Source of the DNA: Streptomyces odontomachi
GTDB taxonomy: Bacteria; Actinomycetota; Actinomycetes; Streptomycetales; Streptomycetaceae
Assembly: GCF_024435355.1 (NCBI RefSeq)
Contig: NZ_JAMJWG010000001.1
Coordinates: 248,001 to 312,000, forward strand
Length of the DNA: 64,000 nucleotides
Direction: 5' to 3'
Shown one piece after another: positions 47,102-55,924 of the stretch; within the stretch, counting starts at the first letter, position 1; every line of letters starts with the position of its first letter. Below the pieces are notes generated by a model. That model did no database searches, had not been told where the DNA came from, and saw only the letters and a list, made by a program, of their open reading frames with translations. Position numbers and translations under genes: made by a program.

Positions 47102-48471
47102 CCCGTGGCACACGGCGGCCGTTCGCCGCGGCGGGGCTGCGTGCGGACGAGTATGCGGAAGTGCGCCGCGAGCGCACCCGCCTGCTCACCGCCGTGTGGC
47201 GGGGCGGCGCCCTGGAGAGCGTCAACCGCGTGGTGGACGAGGGCGGGTGCGCGCGGGTGCTCAGCCCGCGCGGCTCGTCCTTCGTCTGCGCCACCGAAGC
47301 GGACCTGGACGACGTCCTGCGCCGGGCCCGCCACCAGGCGGACCGGCTCGGGGCCGCCCCGGTGCGTCCCGCGGACCGCGAGCCGGCCCGCGGCAGTCAC
47401 GCGCCGGCCGTACCCGAACCGGCCACCGACGTCCCCCTGGACGAGCAGCTGGACCTGCTCGCCGGCTGGCACGCCCGCGCCCTGAACGCCCATCCGGACA
47501 TCTCCGGCGCCCTGGTGTACTACCGTCACGCGACCACCACCGTGGACCTGGCCACCAGTGACGGCGGCGAGGTCAGCTGGACGCGCGCCGACCTGACGCT
47601 CCAGATCACCCTCTACGCGGGCGCGGGGGACACGCGGGGCGCCGGCTCGGTCTCCGTCGGCAGCCACGGTGACTTCGCCGCGGTGCGCGATCTGGCCGCG
47701 CGCATCGACGAGGCCGCGGCCACCGCGGTGGACCTGGCCCGTGCCCCGGCCCTGGAAGCGGGCAGCTACGACGTGGTGTGCGACGGCCCGCTGGCGGCCA
47801 CCTGGGCCCACGAGACGGTCGGGCACCTGGCGGAGGCCGACCACCAGCAGGGCGCACCCGCCGCCATCGAGGCGCTGCGGCCCGGCCGCCGGCTCGGCCC
47901 GGAGGAACTGACGATCGTCGACCGCCCCGGCCCGCCGACCGCGCGCGGCCACGTCCCCGTCGACGACGAGTGCACCACCGGCCGGGAGGTCACCCTCATC
48001 GACCGGGGACGCGTGGGCACCCCCCGCCTTCACGACCTGCGCACCGCCGCCGCCTTCCACGAGGCACCGACCGGCAACGCCCGAGCCCTGAACTACCGTC
48101 ACCCACCCCTGCCCCGCCTCCGCACGACCTGCGTCGAGGCGGGCACCAGCACGCTGGAGGAGATGATCCAAGGGGTGCGGTCCGGGTTGCTCGCCCAAGG
48201 ACTCTTCGGCGGGCAGACGAACCGCTCCGGATTCGCCTTCCTGCCCGCCGCCTGCCGCGTCATCCGCGACGGCGAGGTCCGGGGCCTGGTCAAAGGCGCC
48301 GTGCTGACCGGCGACGTGCTGGACACCTTCGCCACGGTGGACGCGGTGGGGCGGGAGGTGTGGCGCGGCGACACCTCCGCCAGTTGCGGCAAGCAGGGCC
48401 AGACCCCGCTGCCGGTCTCCTGCTGGGCACCGGCGCTGCGCCTGAGGGGGCTGCACGTCGATGCCGGCTGA
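47092..48471 (+). CDS. TldD-family metalloprotease subunit
   Basis: 459 aa, overlapping the methyltransferase gene by 10 nt. The zinc motif is His240-Glu241-x3-His245 in AHETVGHLAEAD, and the C-terminal TldD signature with the third ligand Cys is SASCGKQGQTPLPVS. TldD works as a heterodimer with TldE to thread and cut unfolded or modified peptides, as in microcin B17 maturation. Here it should remove the leader or chop the modified precursor. Its partner is the next gene, which overlaps it by 11 nt. Confidence 0.9.
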   Translation: MLLTRGTRRPFAAAGLRADEYAEVRRERTRLLTAVWRGGALESVNRVVDEGGCARVLSPRGSSFVCATEADLDDVLRRARHQADRLGAAPVRPADREPARGSHAPAVPEPATDVPLDEQLDLLAGWHARALNAHPDISGALVYYRHATTTVDLATSDGGEVSWTRADLTLQITLYAGAGDTRGAGSVSVGSHGDFAAVRDLAARIDEAAATAVDLARAPALEAGSYDVVCDGPLAATWAHETVGHLAEADHQQGAPAAIEALRPGRRLGPEELTIVDRPGPPTARGHVPVDDECTTGREVTLIDRGRVGTPRLHDLRTAAAFHEAPTGNARALNYRHPPLPRLRTTCVEAGTSTLEEMIQGVRSGLLAQGLFGGQTNRSGFAFLPAACRVIRDGEVRGLVKGAVLTGDVLDTFATVDAVGREVWRGDTSASCGKQGQTPLPVSCWAPALRLRGLHVDAG

Positions 48472-49852
48472 GACGACGCACCGGCTGGACGACACGGTCG
48501 CGGCCATCCGCACGGCGGCCTCGGCCCGTACCCCGAACTGGCAGCTGCTGGCGCTGGACCGCCGCGAGACCACCGCGGAGCTCTCCTGCGGGCAGATCGA
48601 CGCGGCCCGTGCCGCACAGGAGACCACGGCCTGGCTGCGCCTGGTGGTGGACGGCCGGGTCGGCACCGCCACCACCAGCCGCCCCGACCGCGTCGACGAC
48701 CTCGTCCGGGACGCCTGGGACTGCGCCCGCCACGGACCCGAAGCCGGGCAGGACACCGAGCCCCCCACCCTCGCGCACGAACGGCGCCTGCCCGATGGCG
48801 GCCGGCGCCCCGGTGCCGCCCCGCCGACCGCTGACGAGGTGCTCGCCGGCACCGGTGAACTCGCCGGCGAGATCGCCGGCCTCCAGCGGCGTTCCGGACT
48901 CCACGTGCACGGCACGATCACGCGGGTGGGCGAGGCGGTGCACGTCGCCTCGCCCACCGGCGTCGTGCACGACCGGCTGGGCCACTGGGGCGTCGCCGCC
49001 GTCGCGGAACGCCCCGACGCGGAAGGCATGCAGGTGAGTTGGCACTCCTGGACCGGTCGCCCGGTGCTCGCGGACGAGGTCGCCGACTGGACGGTCGCCA
49101 CCGGAGGCTGGCGGGACCTGCCCGCCCTGCCCTGCCCGACGGACCTGCGGGAGGTGCTGCTGGCTCCGGGCGCGGTGCACGCGCTGCTGTCTCCCGTGCT
49201 GCGCTCGCTCAGCGGCCCCGCCACCCAGGGCCGCTCCTTCCTCCCCGCCGACCTGGGCGAACGCCTGCTGAACAAGCGCCTGACCGTCACCGACGGAGCA
49301 CACCCGGACGCGCCGGCGAGCGGCGCGGCGGACGGACTGCCCCGCCCGGTGGTCGACGACGAGGGCGTGGCCTGCCACCCCCTCGTGCTGGTCGAGGCGG
49401 GCACCCCCTGCCGGCGCTACCACACCCGGCACAGCGCCGCAGCCGCCGGTGTGCCGCCGACCGGACACGGTTTCCGGGGCAGTGCGCTGCGGCGCAAGCC
49501 CTTGCAGCCGGTCTCCGCGGTCCTGGGCGACGTGCGGGTGCACGCTGACGCCGCCCTGAGCGGCTCCTGGCGCTCCCTGCTGTCCTCGGTCGAGTCCGGC
49601 ATCGTCGTCGAGTCGCTGCTCGGCGCCGAACAGAAGGGCAGGCTGTCGCCCGTCGTCGAGGGCGGCGTGCAGCAGGGGTTCGTCGTCCGCCGCGGTCGGG
49701 TGGTGGGGCTGCTGCGCCGTACCCGGTTCCGGATGGACGTGCGCGAGGCGCTCGGCGCCGAGCTGGCCGGCGTCTCGACGCAGAGCTGGCCGGTCAGCAA
49801 GGTGTGGACCGGCACCCTGCCGTTCCTGCTGGTCCGGGCGGCGGGCTCGTAG
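48461..49852 (+). CDS. TldE/PmbA-family protease partner subunit
   Basis: 463 aa. It has the TldE/PmbA layout (N-terminal AELSCGQIDAARAAQETTAW, central GTITRVGEAVHVASPTGVVH, C-terminal SSVESGIVVESLLGAEQKG and VWTGTLPFLLVRA) but no HExxxH, as expected for the non-catalytic partner of TldD. Overlap with the tldD-like gene implies 1:1 synthesis. Together they form the locus-specific leader peptidase. Confidence 0.88.
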   Translation: MPAETTHRLDDTVAAIRTAASARTPNWQLLALDRRETTAELSCGQIDAARAAQETTAWLRLVVDGRVGTATTSRPDRVDDLVRDAWDCARHGPEAGQDTEPPTLAHERRLPDGGRRPGAAPPTADEVLAGTGELAGEIAGLQRRSGLHVHGTITRVGEAVHVASPTGVVHDRLGHWGVAAVAERPDAEGMQVSWHSWTGRPVLADEVADWTVATGGWRDLPALPCPTDLREVLLAPGAVHALLSPVLRSLSGPATQGRSFLPADLGERLLNKRLTVTDGAHPDAPASGAADGLPRPVVDDEGVACHPLVLVEAGTPCRRYHTRHSAAAAGVPPTGHGFRGSALRRKPLQPVSAVLGDVRVHADAALSGSWRSLLSSVESGIVVESLLGAEQKGRLSPVVEGGVQQGFVVRRGRVVGLLRRTRFRMDVREALGAELAGVSTQSWPVSKVWTGTLPFLLVRAAGS

Positions 49853-49905
49853 GCCCCGACAGGCCCGACGGGCTCCGACGGGCTCCGACGAAGGAGGGGA
49901 TCCCC

Positions 49906-51156
49906 ACGTACGACGCGATCATCGTCGGCGGGCGGGTGGCCGGCTCGATCACCGCCACCCTGCTGGCGCAACGCAACTGGCGGGTGCTGCTGCTCGACCG
50001 GGCACCGCTGCCCAGCCCCGCGGTCTCCACGCACTTCTTCGGCCCCACCGTGCTGGCCTTCTTCGCGGAGCTCGGCGTACTCGACCGGGTCCGCGCCACC
50101 GGTGCGCCGCCCCTCGCCCACTGGCACCTGCACCTGGGGGACAACTACTACGGCGGGCCCATGCTGCCGCGGGCCACGCACCCCTACAACCTGTGCGTCC
50201 GCCGGGAGACCCTGGACGGCATCCTGCTGCACCGCGCCGAGGCCGAGCCCCTGGTGGAGGTGCGAGACCGGTGCTCGGTGCGTGCCCTGCTCCGTGAGGA
50301 CGGCCAGGTGATCGGCGTCGCCGGGGCCGGCTGGGAGGAGAAGGCCCGGGTGATCGTCGGCGCCGACGGACGCGGCTCGCTGGTCGCCCAGCAACTCGGT
50401 GTCCGGCCCGAGTACGACGCCGGCGCCCTGCGCTGCACGTTCCACGCCTACTGGCGCGGGGTGCACCCCCTTCCTGAGCCGTCCTTGGAGCTGTGGCACG
50501 ACGACGGCGACGTCATCCAGACCGGACCGTGCGACGGTGACCAGTGGGTGGTGATGGTCTCGACCCCACCGGAACGGTTCGAGCAACTGCGCGCCGACGG
50601 CGGCGCCGGTTACGAACGGCGCCTGCGCGCCATCCCCGCGATGCGGGCACGGCTGCGCAGCGCCGAGCGCATCTCCCCGGTCTTCGCCGGCAAGAACCTC
50701 CGCAACTTCCACCGGCCCGCCGCCGGACCGGGCTGGCGGCTGGTCGGCGACGCCCTGTGCCACAAGGACCCGCTGTTCGGCGCGGGCATCGCCGACGCCA
50801 TCGCCGCGGCCCGAGTCCTCGCGCCGACCCTGGACGCGGCGCTGAGCGGGAGAACCAGCTGGGAGGAGAGCGCCGCGCAGTACGCGCAGGAGACCGAGAC
50901 CAGGATCGCCCGCCGGATGCGCCAGGGCCTCGAAGAGCTGACCATCCGACCCCCCGCCCCCGGGCAACGCGCCTGGATCCGCAGCGTGCTCGGGCACCCC
51001 GGCCTCGCCTTCGAACTGGCCGAGCACTGCTCCCACCTGTTCGCGGCCCTGCCCGCCGACCGCCAGACGTTCTGGCAGAAGGCGGCCGACACCACCGCCG
51101 AGGTCCTCGGGTTGCCCCCGGCCGCCCGGCTGACCCCCGACGAGGACACCCGGTGA
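49906..51156 (+). CDS. FAD-dependent oxidoreductase/monooxygenase, probable ACG start
   Basis: 416 aa if translation begins at ACG 49906. GGAGG (49893-49897) lies 8 nt before it, and TYDAIIVGGRVAGSITATLL is exactly where related flavoproteins begin MYDAIVVG. No ATG, GTG or TTG lies in the intergenic part of this frame; GTG 49804 would overlap tldE by 49 nt and add implausible sequence. The second FAD motif is VIVGADGRGSLVAQQLG and the third WRLVGDALCHKDPLFGAGIA. It belongs to the PHBH/geranylgeranyl-reductase-like fold and likely oxidises the modified peptide or a fragment. Confidence 0.85.
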   Translation, partial: TYDAIIVGGRVAGSITATLLAQRNWRVLLLDRAPLPSPAVSTHFFGPTVLAFFAELGVLDRVRATGAPPLAHWHLHLGDNYYGGPMLPRATHPYNLCVRRETLDGILLHRAEAEPLVEVRDRCSVRALLREDGQVIGVAGAGWEEKARVIVGADGRGSLVAQQLGVRPEYDAGALRCTFHAYWRGVHPLPEPSLELWHDDGDVIQTGPCDGDQWVVMVSTPPERFEQLRADGGAGYERRLRAIPAMRARLRSAERISPVFAGKNLRNFHRPAAGPGWRLVGDALCHKDPLFGAGIADAIAAARVLAPTLDAALSGRTSWEESAAQYAQETETRIARRMRQGLEELTIRPPAPGQRAWIRSVLGHPGLAFELAEHCSHLFAALPADRQTFWQKAADTTAEVLGLPPAARLTPDEDTR

Positions 51157-52562
51157 CCGGCCCTGACCTGCCCGGCTACCTGGCGCCCCACGCCGCCGAC
51201 CTGGCCGCCTTGCAGCGCACCGTCGCCCATGAGCGATGGCTGGCCGCCACCGGCCGCGATCCGGGCCCCGCCCAGGACGCGGCACGGCACCCCGCGCGCC
51301 TCGTCGACGGCTCCCTCGTCCGCACCGCGCTCGACCACGGCGACCTCTCCCTGGCCCACGAACTCGTGCTGTGGTACTTCCGCACGGCGCTGGCGGAACC
51401 GACCCGCGTCCTACGGGCCGCACAGCGCACCCGCACCGCCGACGTGGACGGCCGTGCGCTCAGCCACGCCGAACTCCTGGCCGCCCGGCGTGCCGCGGGC
51501 TCCACCGCCGAGCGCGAGCGGCTCAGCCGTGCCGTGACCGAGGTGAACGCGAGGCTCGACCAGGAGCGGCTCCGCTGGCTCGACCAGCACGCGGCGGCCG
51601 TGCACCGGCTCGGGTTCCCCTCGCACGGCCACCTGGTGCGCGCGCTGCACCCGGACGCCGACGGCTGGGTCGCCGACGCCGAGGACTACCTCCGGCGGAC
51701 CCGCGACGACTTCCTGACCCGCTGGCGGCGCTGGCAGGAGCGGGACGGCCTGGCCGCCCCACGCCTGCTGGACACCCGGACGGTCGCCGAACGCGCCGGC
51801 ACCCTGGACGACCCGCTGGCCGCGGTGGCGGCGACCGTGCAGGAATGGGGCCTGTCCGCGGCCCTGGCCCGGATCACCGTCGACAGTGCGGCCCGCGCCG
51901 GAAAGCTCACGTTCTCCTTCTGCTCGCCGGTGGACCCGCCCCATGACGTGCGGATGTCGGTCAGCCCTGGCCGTGCGCTGCGCGACCTGCCGCCGCTGCT
52001 GCACGAGTTCGGGCATGCGCTGCACTTCACCGCCGGTCTTGCGCACCCCTGGGACCTGTGGCGGATCCCCACCCCGCTGACCGAGGCCGTCGGCTTCGCC
52101 GTGGAGCACGTCGTCCACCAGCCGCCGTGGCAGGAGCGACGGTTGGGTGGGCCGCTGTCCGCCGAGGCGGCCGACCGGTTGCGCTTCGGACGGGAGGCGG
52201 TGCGCAGGATGATCGCCACCAGCCTCTGCTACGAGATGGCCGTGCACGACGGGCACCGCGACCCCCGTGGCCGGTACGAGGAGCTGTTCGGCCGCGAGTT
52301 CGGCATCACCGTCAGCGGCACGGAGGCGTTCAACCGGCTCCAGGCCTACCTGGAGGGCCAGCCCTGCTACCCGCTCGTGTACCACCAGGCCTACCAACTG
52401 CGCGAACCGCTCTGGCAGCACCTGGTGCGGCAGGGCGGACCCTACTGGTGGGCGGGCGAGAGTGCGGGTGACGCCCTGCTGGACCTGTTCGCGGCGGTCG
52501 GCCGCACGGCACCGGCGGACTGGTCAGCGGCCGCCCTCCAGGCCCCGCGGTCACGCGCTTGA
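51153..52562 (+). CDS. Zinc metallopeptidase (HExxH, M3-like)
   Basis: 469 aa, GTG start inside the previous stop. The long helical N-terminal region and the zinc site LLHEFGHALHF (His284, Glu285, His288), with Glu ligands in LTEAVGFAVEHVV about 25 residues later, fit thimet-oligopeptidase/M3-like gluzincins. LTFSFCSPVDPPHDVRMSVS and GTEAFNRLQAYLEGQPCYPL are the regions around the substrate channel. M3 enzymes cut short peptides. It probably trims the peptide released by TldD/TldE. Its 3' end overlaps the convergent M1 gene by 12 nt. Confidence 0.87.
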   Translation: MTGPDLPGYLAPHAADLAALQRTVAHERWLAATGRDPGPAQDAARHPARLVDGSLVRTALDHGDLSLAHELVLWYFRTALAEPTRVLRAAQRTRTADVDGRALSHAELLAARRAAGSTAERERLSRAVTEVNARLDQERLRWLDQHAAAVHRLGFPSHGHLVRALHPDADGWVADAEDYLRRTRDDFLTRWRRWQERDGLAAPRLLDTRTVAERAGTLDDPLAAVAATVQEWGLSAALARITVDSAARAGKLTFSFCSPVDPPHDVRMSVSPGRALRDLPPLLHEFGHALHFTAGLAHPWDLWRIPTPLTEAVGFAVEHVVHQPPWQERRLGGPLSAEAADRLRFGREAVRRMIATSLCYEMAVHDGHRDPRGRYEELFGREFGITVSGTEAFNRLQAYLEGQPCYPLVYHQAYQLREPLWQHLVRQGGPYWWAGESAGDALLDLFAAVGRTAPADWSAAALQAPRSRA

Positions 52563-55139
52563 GGCCTCCAGCGCGCGGTCCCTGCGCCGCAGGGCGACGG
52601 CGCGGGAGAACTCGGCGCGTGCCTCTTCGATGATCCGGTGCAACGCGGCCGGCACCTCGGCCTGGAGCAGGTGCTGCGCCCCCGCCGTGACGGTGTCCTC
52701 CGCGCCCCACCAGGGGAACAGCAGGCGGGAGAGCTGACCCGCCTGCTCCGCAGGGCGTTGTCGCCACACTGCGGGGATGTCCGCGAAGTACCGCCGGGCG
52801 AACGGGGCCAGGGCACCGCGTTGTCCGGGCGGCGCGAACCCGGTGGCCGCGGCGCGGGCCAGCGCCACCGGCACGTCGGCGATCAGCACGGCGCGCCGCC
52901 ACGCCGCCTCCTTGGCCGCCGCGTCCGGCAGCGCGGCACGCGCACGCTCCCTGCGTGCCTGCGCCGCCGTCGACTCGTCCGCACCGGCTTCGGCGTCGAG
53001 GTCCGTGGCGCTCAGCCGGCCGTGGGCGGCCAGTGCGGCCAGCAACCGCCAGCGCAGGTCCGCGTCGAGCGTGAGGCCGTCCGGCAGCGCCCTGCCCGCA
53101 CACCACTCCTGCACGCGCTCCAGCAGCTGCGGCTCCAACTGCGCCTCCGCGAGCGCCCGGCAGCAGATCAGCCGCTGGTCGGGGGTGGCGTGGCTGCCCG
53201 ACACACCGTCGACCAGCGCTGCGGTCAACGCCGGCCATCCCCGGGCCGTGGCCCACTGCGGGTCGACGTAGCCGGTCAGGGCGGTACGGGCCTGCCGCAG
53301 CACGCGCTGGAGGACACCGGACTGCCGCTCGGTGGCCATGCCGCAGGCCACCACCTGGAGGAAGTCCCGGGCGGGCAGGGCGGCGTCCTGCACCATGTCC
53401 CACAGCGACGACCAGCACAGGGCGCGGGCGAGCGGGTCGCGCAGTGCGGCCATATGGGTGCGCAGCCCGGCCACCGACTCGGGGTCCAGGCGCACGCGGC
53501 AGTAGCCCAGGTCGGCGTCGTTGGGCAGCACCAGCGTGCCGCGTGACCGTCCGACCAGCGCGGGCACCGCCACCTCGGCACCCTCCAACGCCACCGTGAC
53601 CTGATCGACGCGGACCAGGGCAGCACCGGCCGAGCCGTCGGCGGTCGGCTGGTAGACGCCCACGGCGACCTTCTGCGGGCGGTGCGTGTGCGCCGGGCCG
53701 TCCTGGACGAGCCGGAAGCGGGTGAACCGGCCCGTGCCGTCGGTGGCGAAGTCCGCCCGCAGCACGCCCGGCCCGGTGGTGCGCAACCAGCGCTCCGCCC
53801 AGCCGTGCACATCGCGTCCGGACGCCTCGTGCAGGCACGCCAGCAGATCGGCCGAGGTCGCCGTGGCGTACCGGTGGCCCTCGAAGTAGCGCCGGAGCGC
53901 GGCCAGGAACGCCTCGATCCCGGTGTACTCGACCAACTGCCGTATCAGCGCCGCACCCTTGGCGTAGGTGATGTAGTCGAAGTGCGCCTGCGCCTGCTCG
54001 ACGTCCTCGACGGCGAAGGCCACGGGGTGCGTCGAGGCGAGCCGGTCCTGTGCGTAGGCCCAGGCCTTCTTGGTCGACGCGAACAGCGCCCAGGCGTCCG
54101 GATGCCGCCCGAGCTCGCTCTGCGCCCACAACGCCGCCCACGTGGCGAAGGCCTCGTTGAGCCACAGATCGTCCCACCAGCGCAGCGTGACCAGGTTTCC
54201 GAACCACATGTGGGCGATCTCGTGCAGCAGCATCTCGTCGCGCCGCTGCACCGCGTTGCGGGTCGGCTGGGTGCCGTACAGGAAGTCGTCCACGGCGGTG
54301 ATGCAGCCGGCGTTCTCCATCGCGCCGGCGCCGAACTCCGGCACGAAGCAGACGTCGAGCTTGGGAAACGGGAAGGGTACGCCGAAACGGGACTCGAAGA
54401 AGCCGAGACCGGCCTTGATCTGGCCGAAGAGGTCCTCGGCCGCCAGGCGCCCGGCCAGTGAGCGGCGGCAGAACAGGCTCAGGGGGACTGCTCCGGCACT
54501 GCCGGGGAAGGAGTCGTCGACCCTGGCGAACGGACCGGCGGCAAACGCGATGTGGTAGGTGCTCAGCGGGTCGGTGGGCTGGAAGGTGCAGCGCACCGCG
54601 CCGTCCGGCAGCTCCTCACGCGCGACCAGGGGAGTGTTGGACACCGCCTCCCAGCCGTGCGGAACGACCAGCGACAGGTGGTACGGGGCCTTGAGATCGG
54701 GCTGGTCGAAGCAGGCGAAGGCGCGGCGCGCGTGGGTGGTCTGGAAGTGGCTGTAGACGTAGCACGTCCCGTCGGCCGGGTCGACGAAGCGGTGCAGCCC
54801 GTGGCCCTCGCGCGCGTAGGTGTGGACGGCGTCCACCGAGAGCTCGTTCTCCGCGGCGAGCGCCGGCAGCCGGATGCCCTCGGGGAGGCGGTCGGCGTCG
54901 GTGAGGGGGCGCCCGTTGAGCTCCGCACGGGTGATGTCCCGCGCCCGCGTGTCGACCCAGGTCGCCGCTCCGGGACTCGGGCTGGAGAAACGGATCGTGG
55001 AACGGCTGCGGAAGGCCGGTACCGGTACGTCGCCCGAACCGGCCGCGTCCCGTAGATCCACCTCGACGCGGTACCCCTGCACCCGCAGTACCGCGCTGCG
55101 TGCCTCGACCTGGGTGCGGATCAGTGGAGAAGTGCTCAG
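52551..55139 (-). CDS. pepN: M1-family aminopeptidase N, probable CTG start
   Basis: About 862 aa if started at CTG 55139, 843 aa from the in-frame GTG 55082. Exopeptidase motif GAMEN is in PEFGAGAMENAGCIT, and the zinc site is MLLHEIAHMWFGNLVTLRWW followed by LWLNEAFATWAALW. A C-terminal ERAP1-like helical domain follows. Related PepN proteins have about 20 residues before VQGYRVEVDL; here LIRTQVEARSAVLR fits that and is reachable only from CTG (GGGGG 6 nt upstream), since no ATG/GTG/TTG precedes it. It removes N-terminal residues one by one and is divergent from the ArsR gene. Confidence 0.92.
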   Translation of the reverse strand: MSTSPLIRTQVEARSAVLRVQGYRVEVDLRDAAGSGDVPVPAFRSRSTIRFSSPSPGAATWVDTRARDITRAELNGRPLTDADRLPEGIRLPALAAENELSVDAVHTYAREGHGLHRFVDPADGTCYVYSHFQTTHARRAFACFDQPDLKAPYHLSLVVPHGWEAVSNTPLVAREELPDGAVRCTFQPTDPLSTYHIAFAAGPFARVDDSFPGSAGAVPLSLFCRRSLAGRLAAEDLFGQIKAGLGFFESRFGVPFPFPKLDVCFVPEFGAGAMENAGCITAVDDFLYGTQPTRNAVQRRDEMLLHEIAHMWFGNLVTLRWWDDLWLNEAFATWAALWAQSELGRHPDAWALFASTKKAWAYAQDRLASTHPVAFAVEDVEQAQAHFDYITYAKGAALIRQLVEYTGIEAFLAALRRYFEGHRYATATSADLLACLHEASGRDVHGWAERWLRTTGPGVLRADFATDGTGRFTRFRLVQDGPAHTHRPQKVAVGVYQPTADGSAGAALVRVDQVTVALEGAEVAVPALVGRSRGTLVLPNDADLGYCRVRLDPESVAGLRTHMAALRDPLARALCWSSLWDMVQDAALPARDFLQVVACGMATERQSGVLQRVLRQARTALTGYVDPQWATARGWPALTAALVDGVSGSHATPDQRLICCRALAEAQLEPQLLERVQEWCAGRALPDGLTLDADLRWRLLAALAAHGRLSATDLDAEAGADESTAAQARRERARAALPDAAAKEAAWRRAVLIADVPVALARAAATGFAPPGQRGALAPFARRYFADIPAVWRQRPAEQAGQLSRLLFPWWGAEDTVTAGAQHLLQAEVPAALHRIIEEARAEFSRAVALRRRDRALEASSA

Positions 55140-55262
55140 GGCAGCCCCCGAGAGGGTGGTGGCTCTGCTGCGTAGGCGCAGTGACGAAGCCGATCTGGTC
55201 GGGCCGGCGGGCCCGGGATAAGCTCATGGACTCAAGGTGGAACTTAGGGTGGGAGGCTGACC

Positions 55263-55640
55263 ATGGACAAGAGTCAGGTTTCAGCCATGGAGCCGGCGGA
55301 CTGCCGCACCGCGCTGACCGGCGTCTCCCTCCGCCCGGAGCGCATCACCGACCTCGCCCGGTGCTACAAGGCACTCGGCGACCCCGTCCGCCTCCGCCTG
55401 CTCCTGCTGATCGCCGGGACGCTGGAGGGCGAGGTGTGCGTGTGCGAACTCGTCGATGCCTTCGACCTCGCCCAGTCCACCATCAGCCACCATCTGAAGA
55501 TCCTGCGCGATGCCGGCCTGGTCGCGTCACAGCGCCGCGGGACCTGGGTCTACTACTGGATCAACCCCACGGCCCGTGAAACCCTCCGACCGGTCCTCGG
55601 GCCGCTCCTGCACGAGGCGGCCGGGGCGGCGGCCTGCTGA
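55263..55640 (+). CDS. ArsR-family regulator with CVC metalloid site
   Basis: 125 aa, ATG 55263 after GGGAGG. The winged helix is LVDAFDLAQSTISHHLKILR (about 63-82) with the wing RRGTWVYYWINP. GEVCVCELVDAFDL places Cys59 and Cys61 at the ELCVCDL motif that senses As(III)/Sb(III) in classical ArsR repressors; a further Cys ends the protein. It lies divergent to the M1 aminopeptidase gene at the end of the RiPP locus. It probably represses the locus until a metalloid or soft metal binds. Confidence 0.92.
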   Translation: MDKSQVSAMEPADCRTALTGVSLRPERITDLARCYKALGDPVRLRLLLLIAGTLEGEVCVCELVDAFDLAQSTISHHLKILRDAGLVASQRRGTWVYYWINPTARETLRPVLGPLLHEAAGAAAC

Positions 55641-55710
55641 AACGGCCCGCGGCTGAGCAGTCAATGACGTCGCCCTTGCCGAAAATCTCGTCCGCGCTGA
55701 GCGTGGCTGA

Positions 55711-55735
55711 GCCCCCTCACGATCGATGAGGGGGC
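55711..55735. terminator. Hairpin terminator after the ArsR gene
   Basis: GCCCCCTCA (55711-55719) pairs perfectly with TGAGGGGGC (55727-55735) around a 7-nt loop, 70 nt after the arsR-like stop and before the RTX-repeat gene on the other strand. It can serve both converging transcripts. The remaining gap to 55924 shows no gene. Confidence 0.65.
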
Positions 55736-55924
55736 CAGGTCCGGTACCAGCGCGGGTGCTGTATCCAGCACGTACAGGGACCCTGGTGCCGCGCGGGCGC
55801 CTGCCGTCCACGGCGTGCGCGGTGTGACGCGGCTTGGGTGGCGGCGGGCCGCCGACGGTGGTGGCGCGGTGCGCGCGACGTCGTTCGCGCTGCGGGACAG
55901 GGACCCGGGGGCCTGGGGGCGCGG

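Noticed and set aside
47065..49404. 779-aa open frame opposite the TldD/TldE genes
   Set aside because: Antisense shadow; both forward genes have intact family motifs and overlapping starts.
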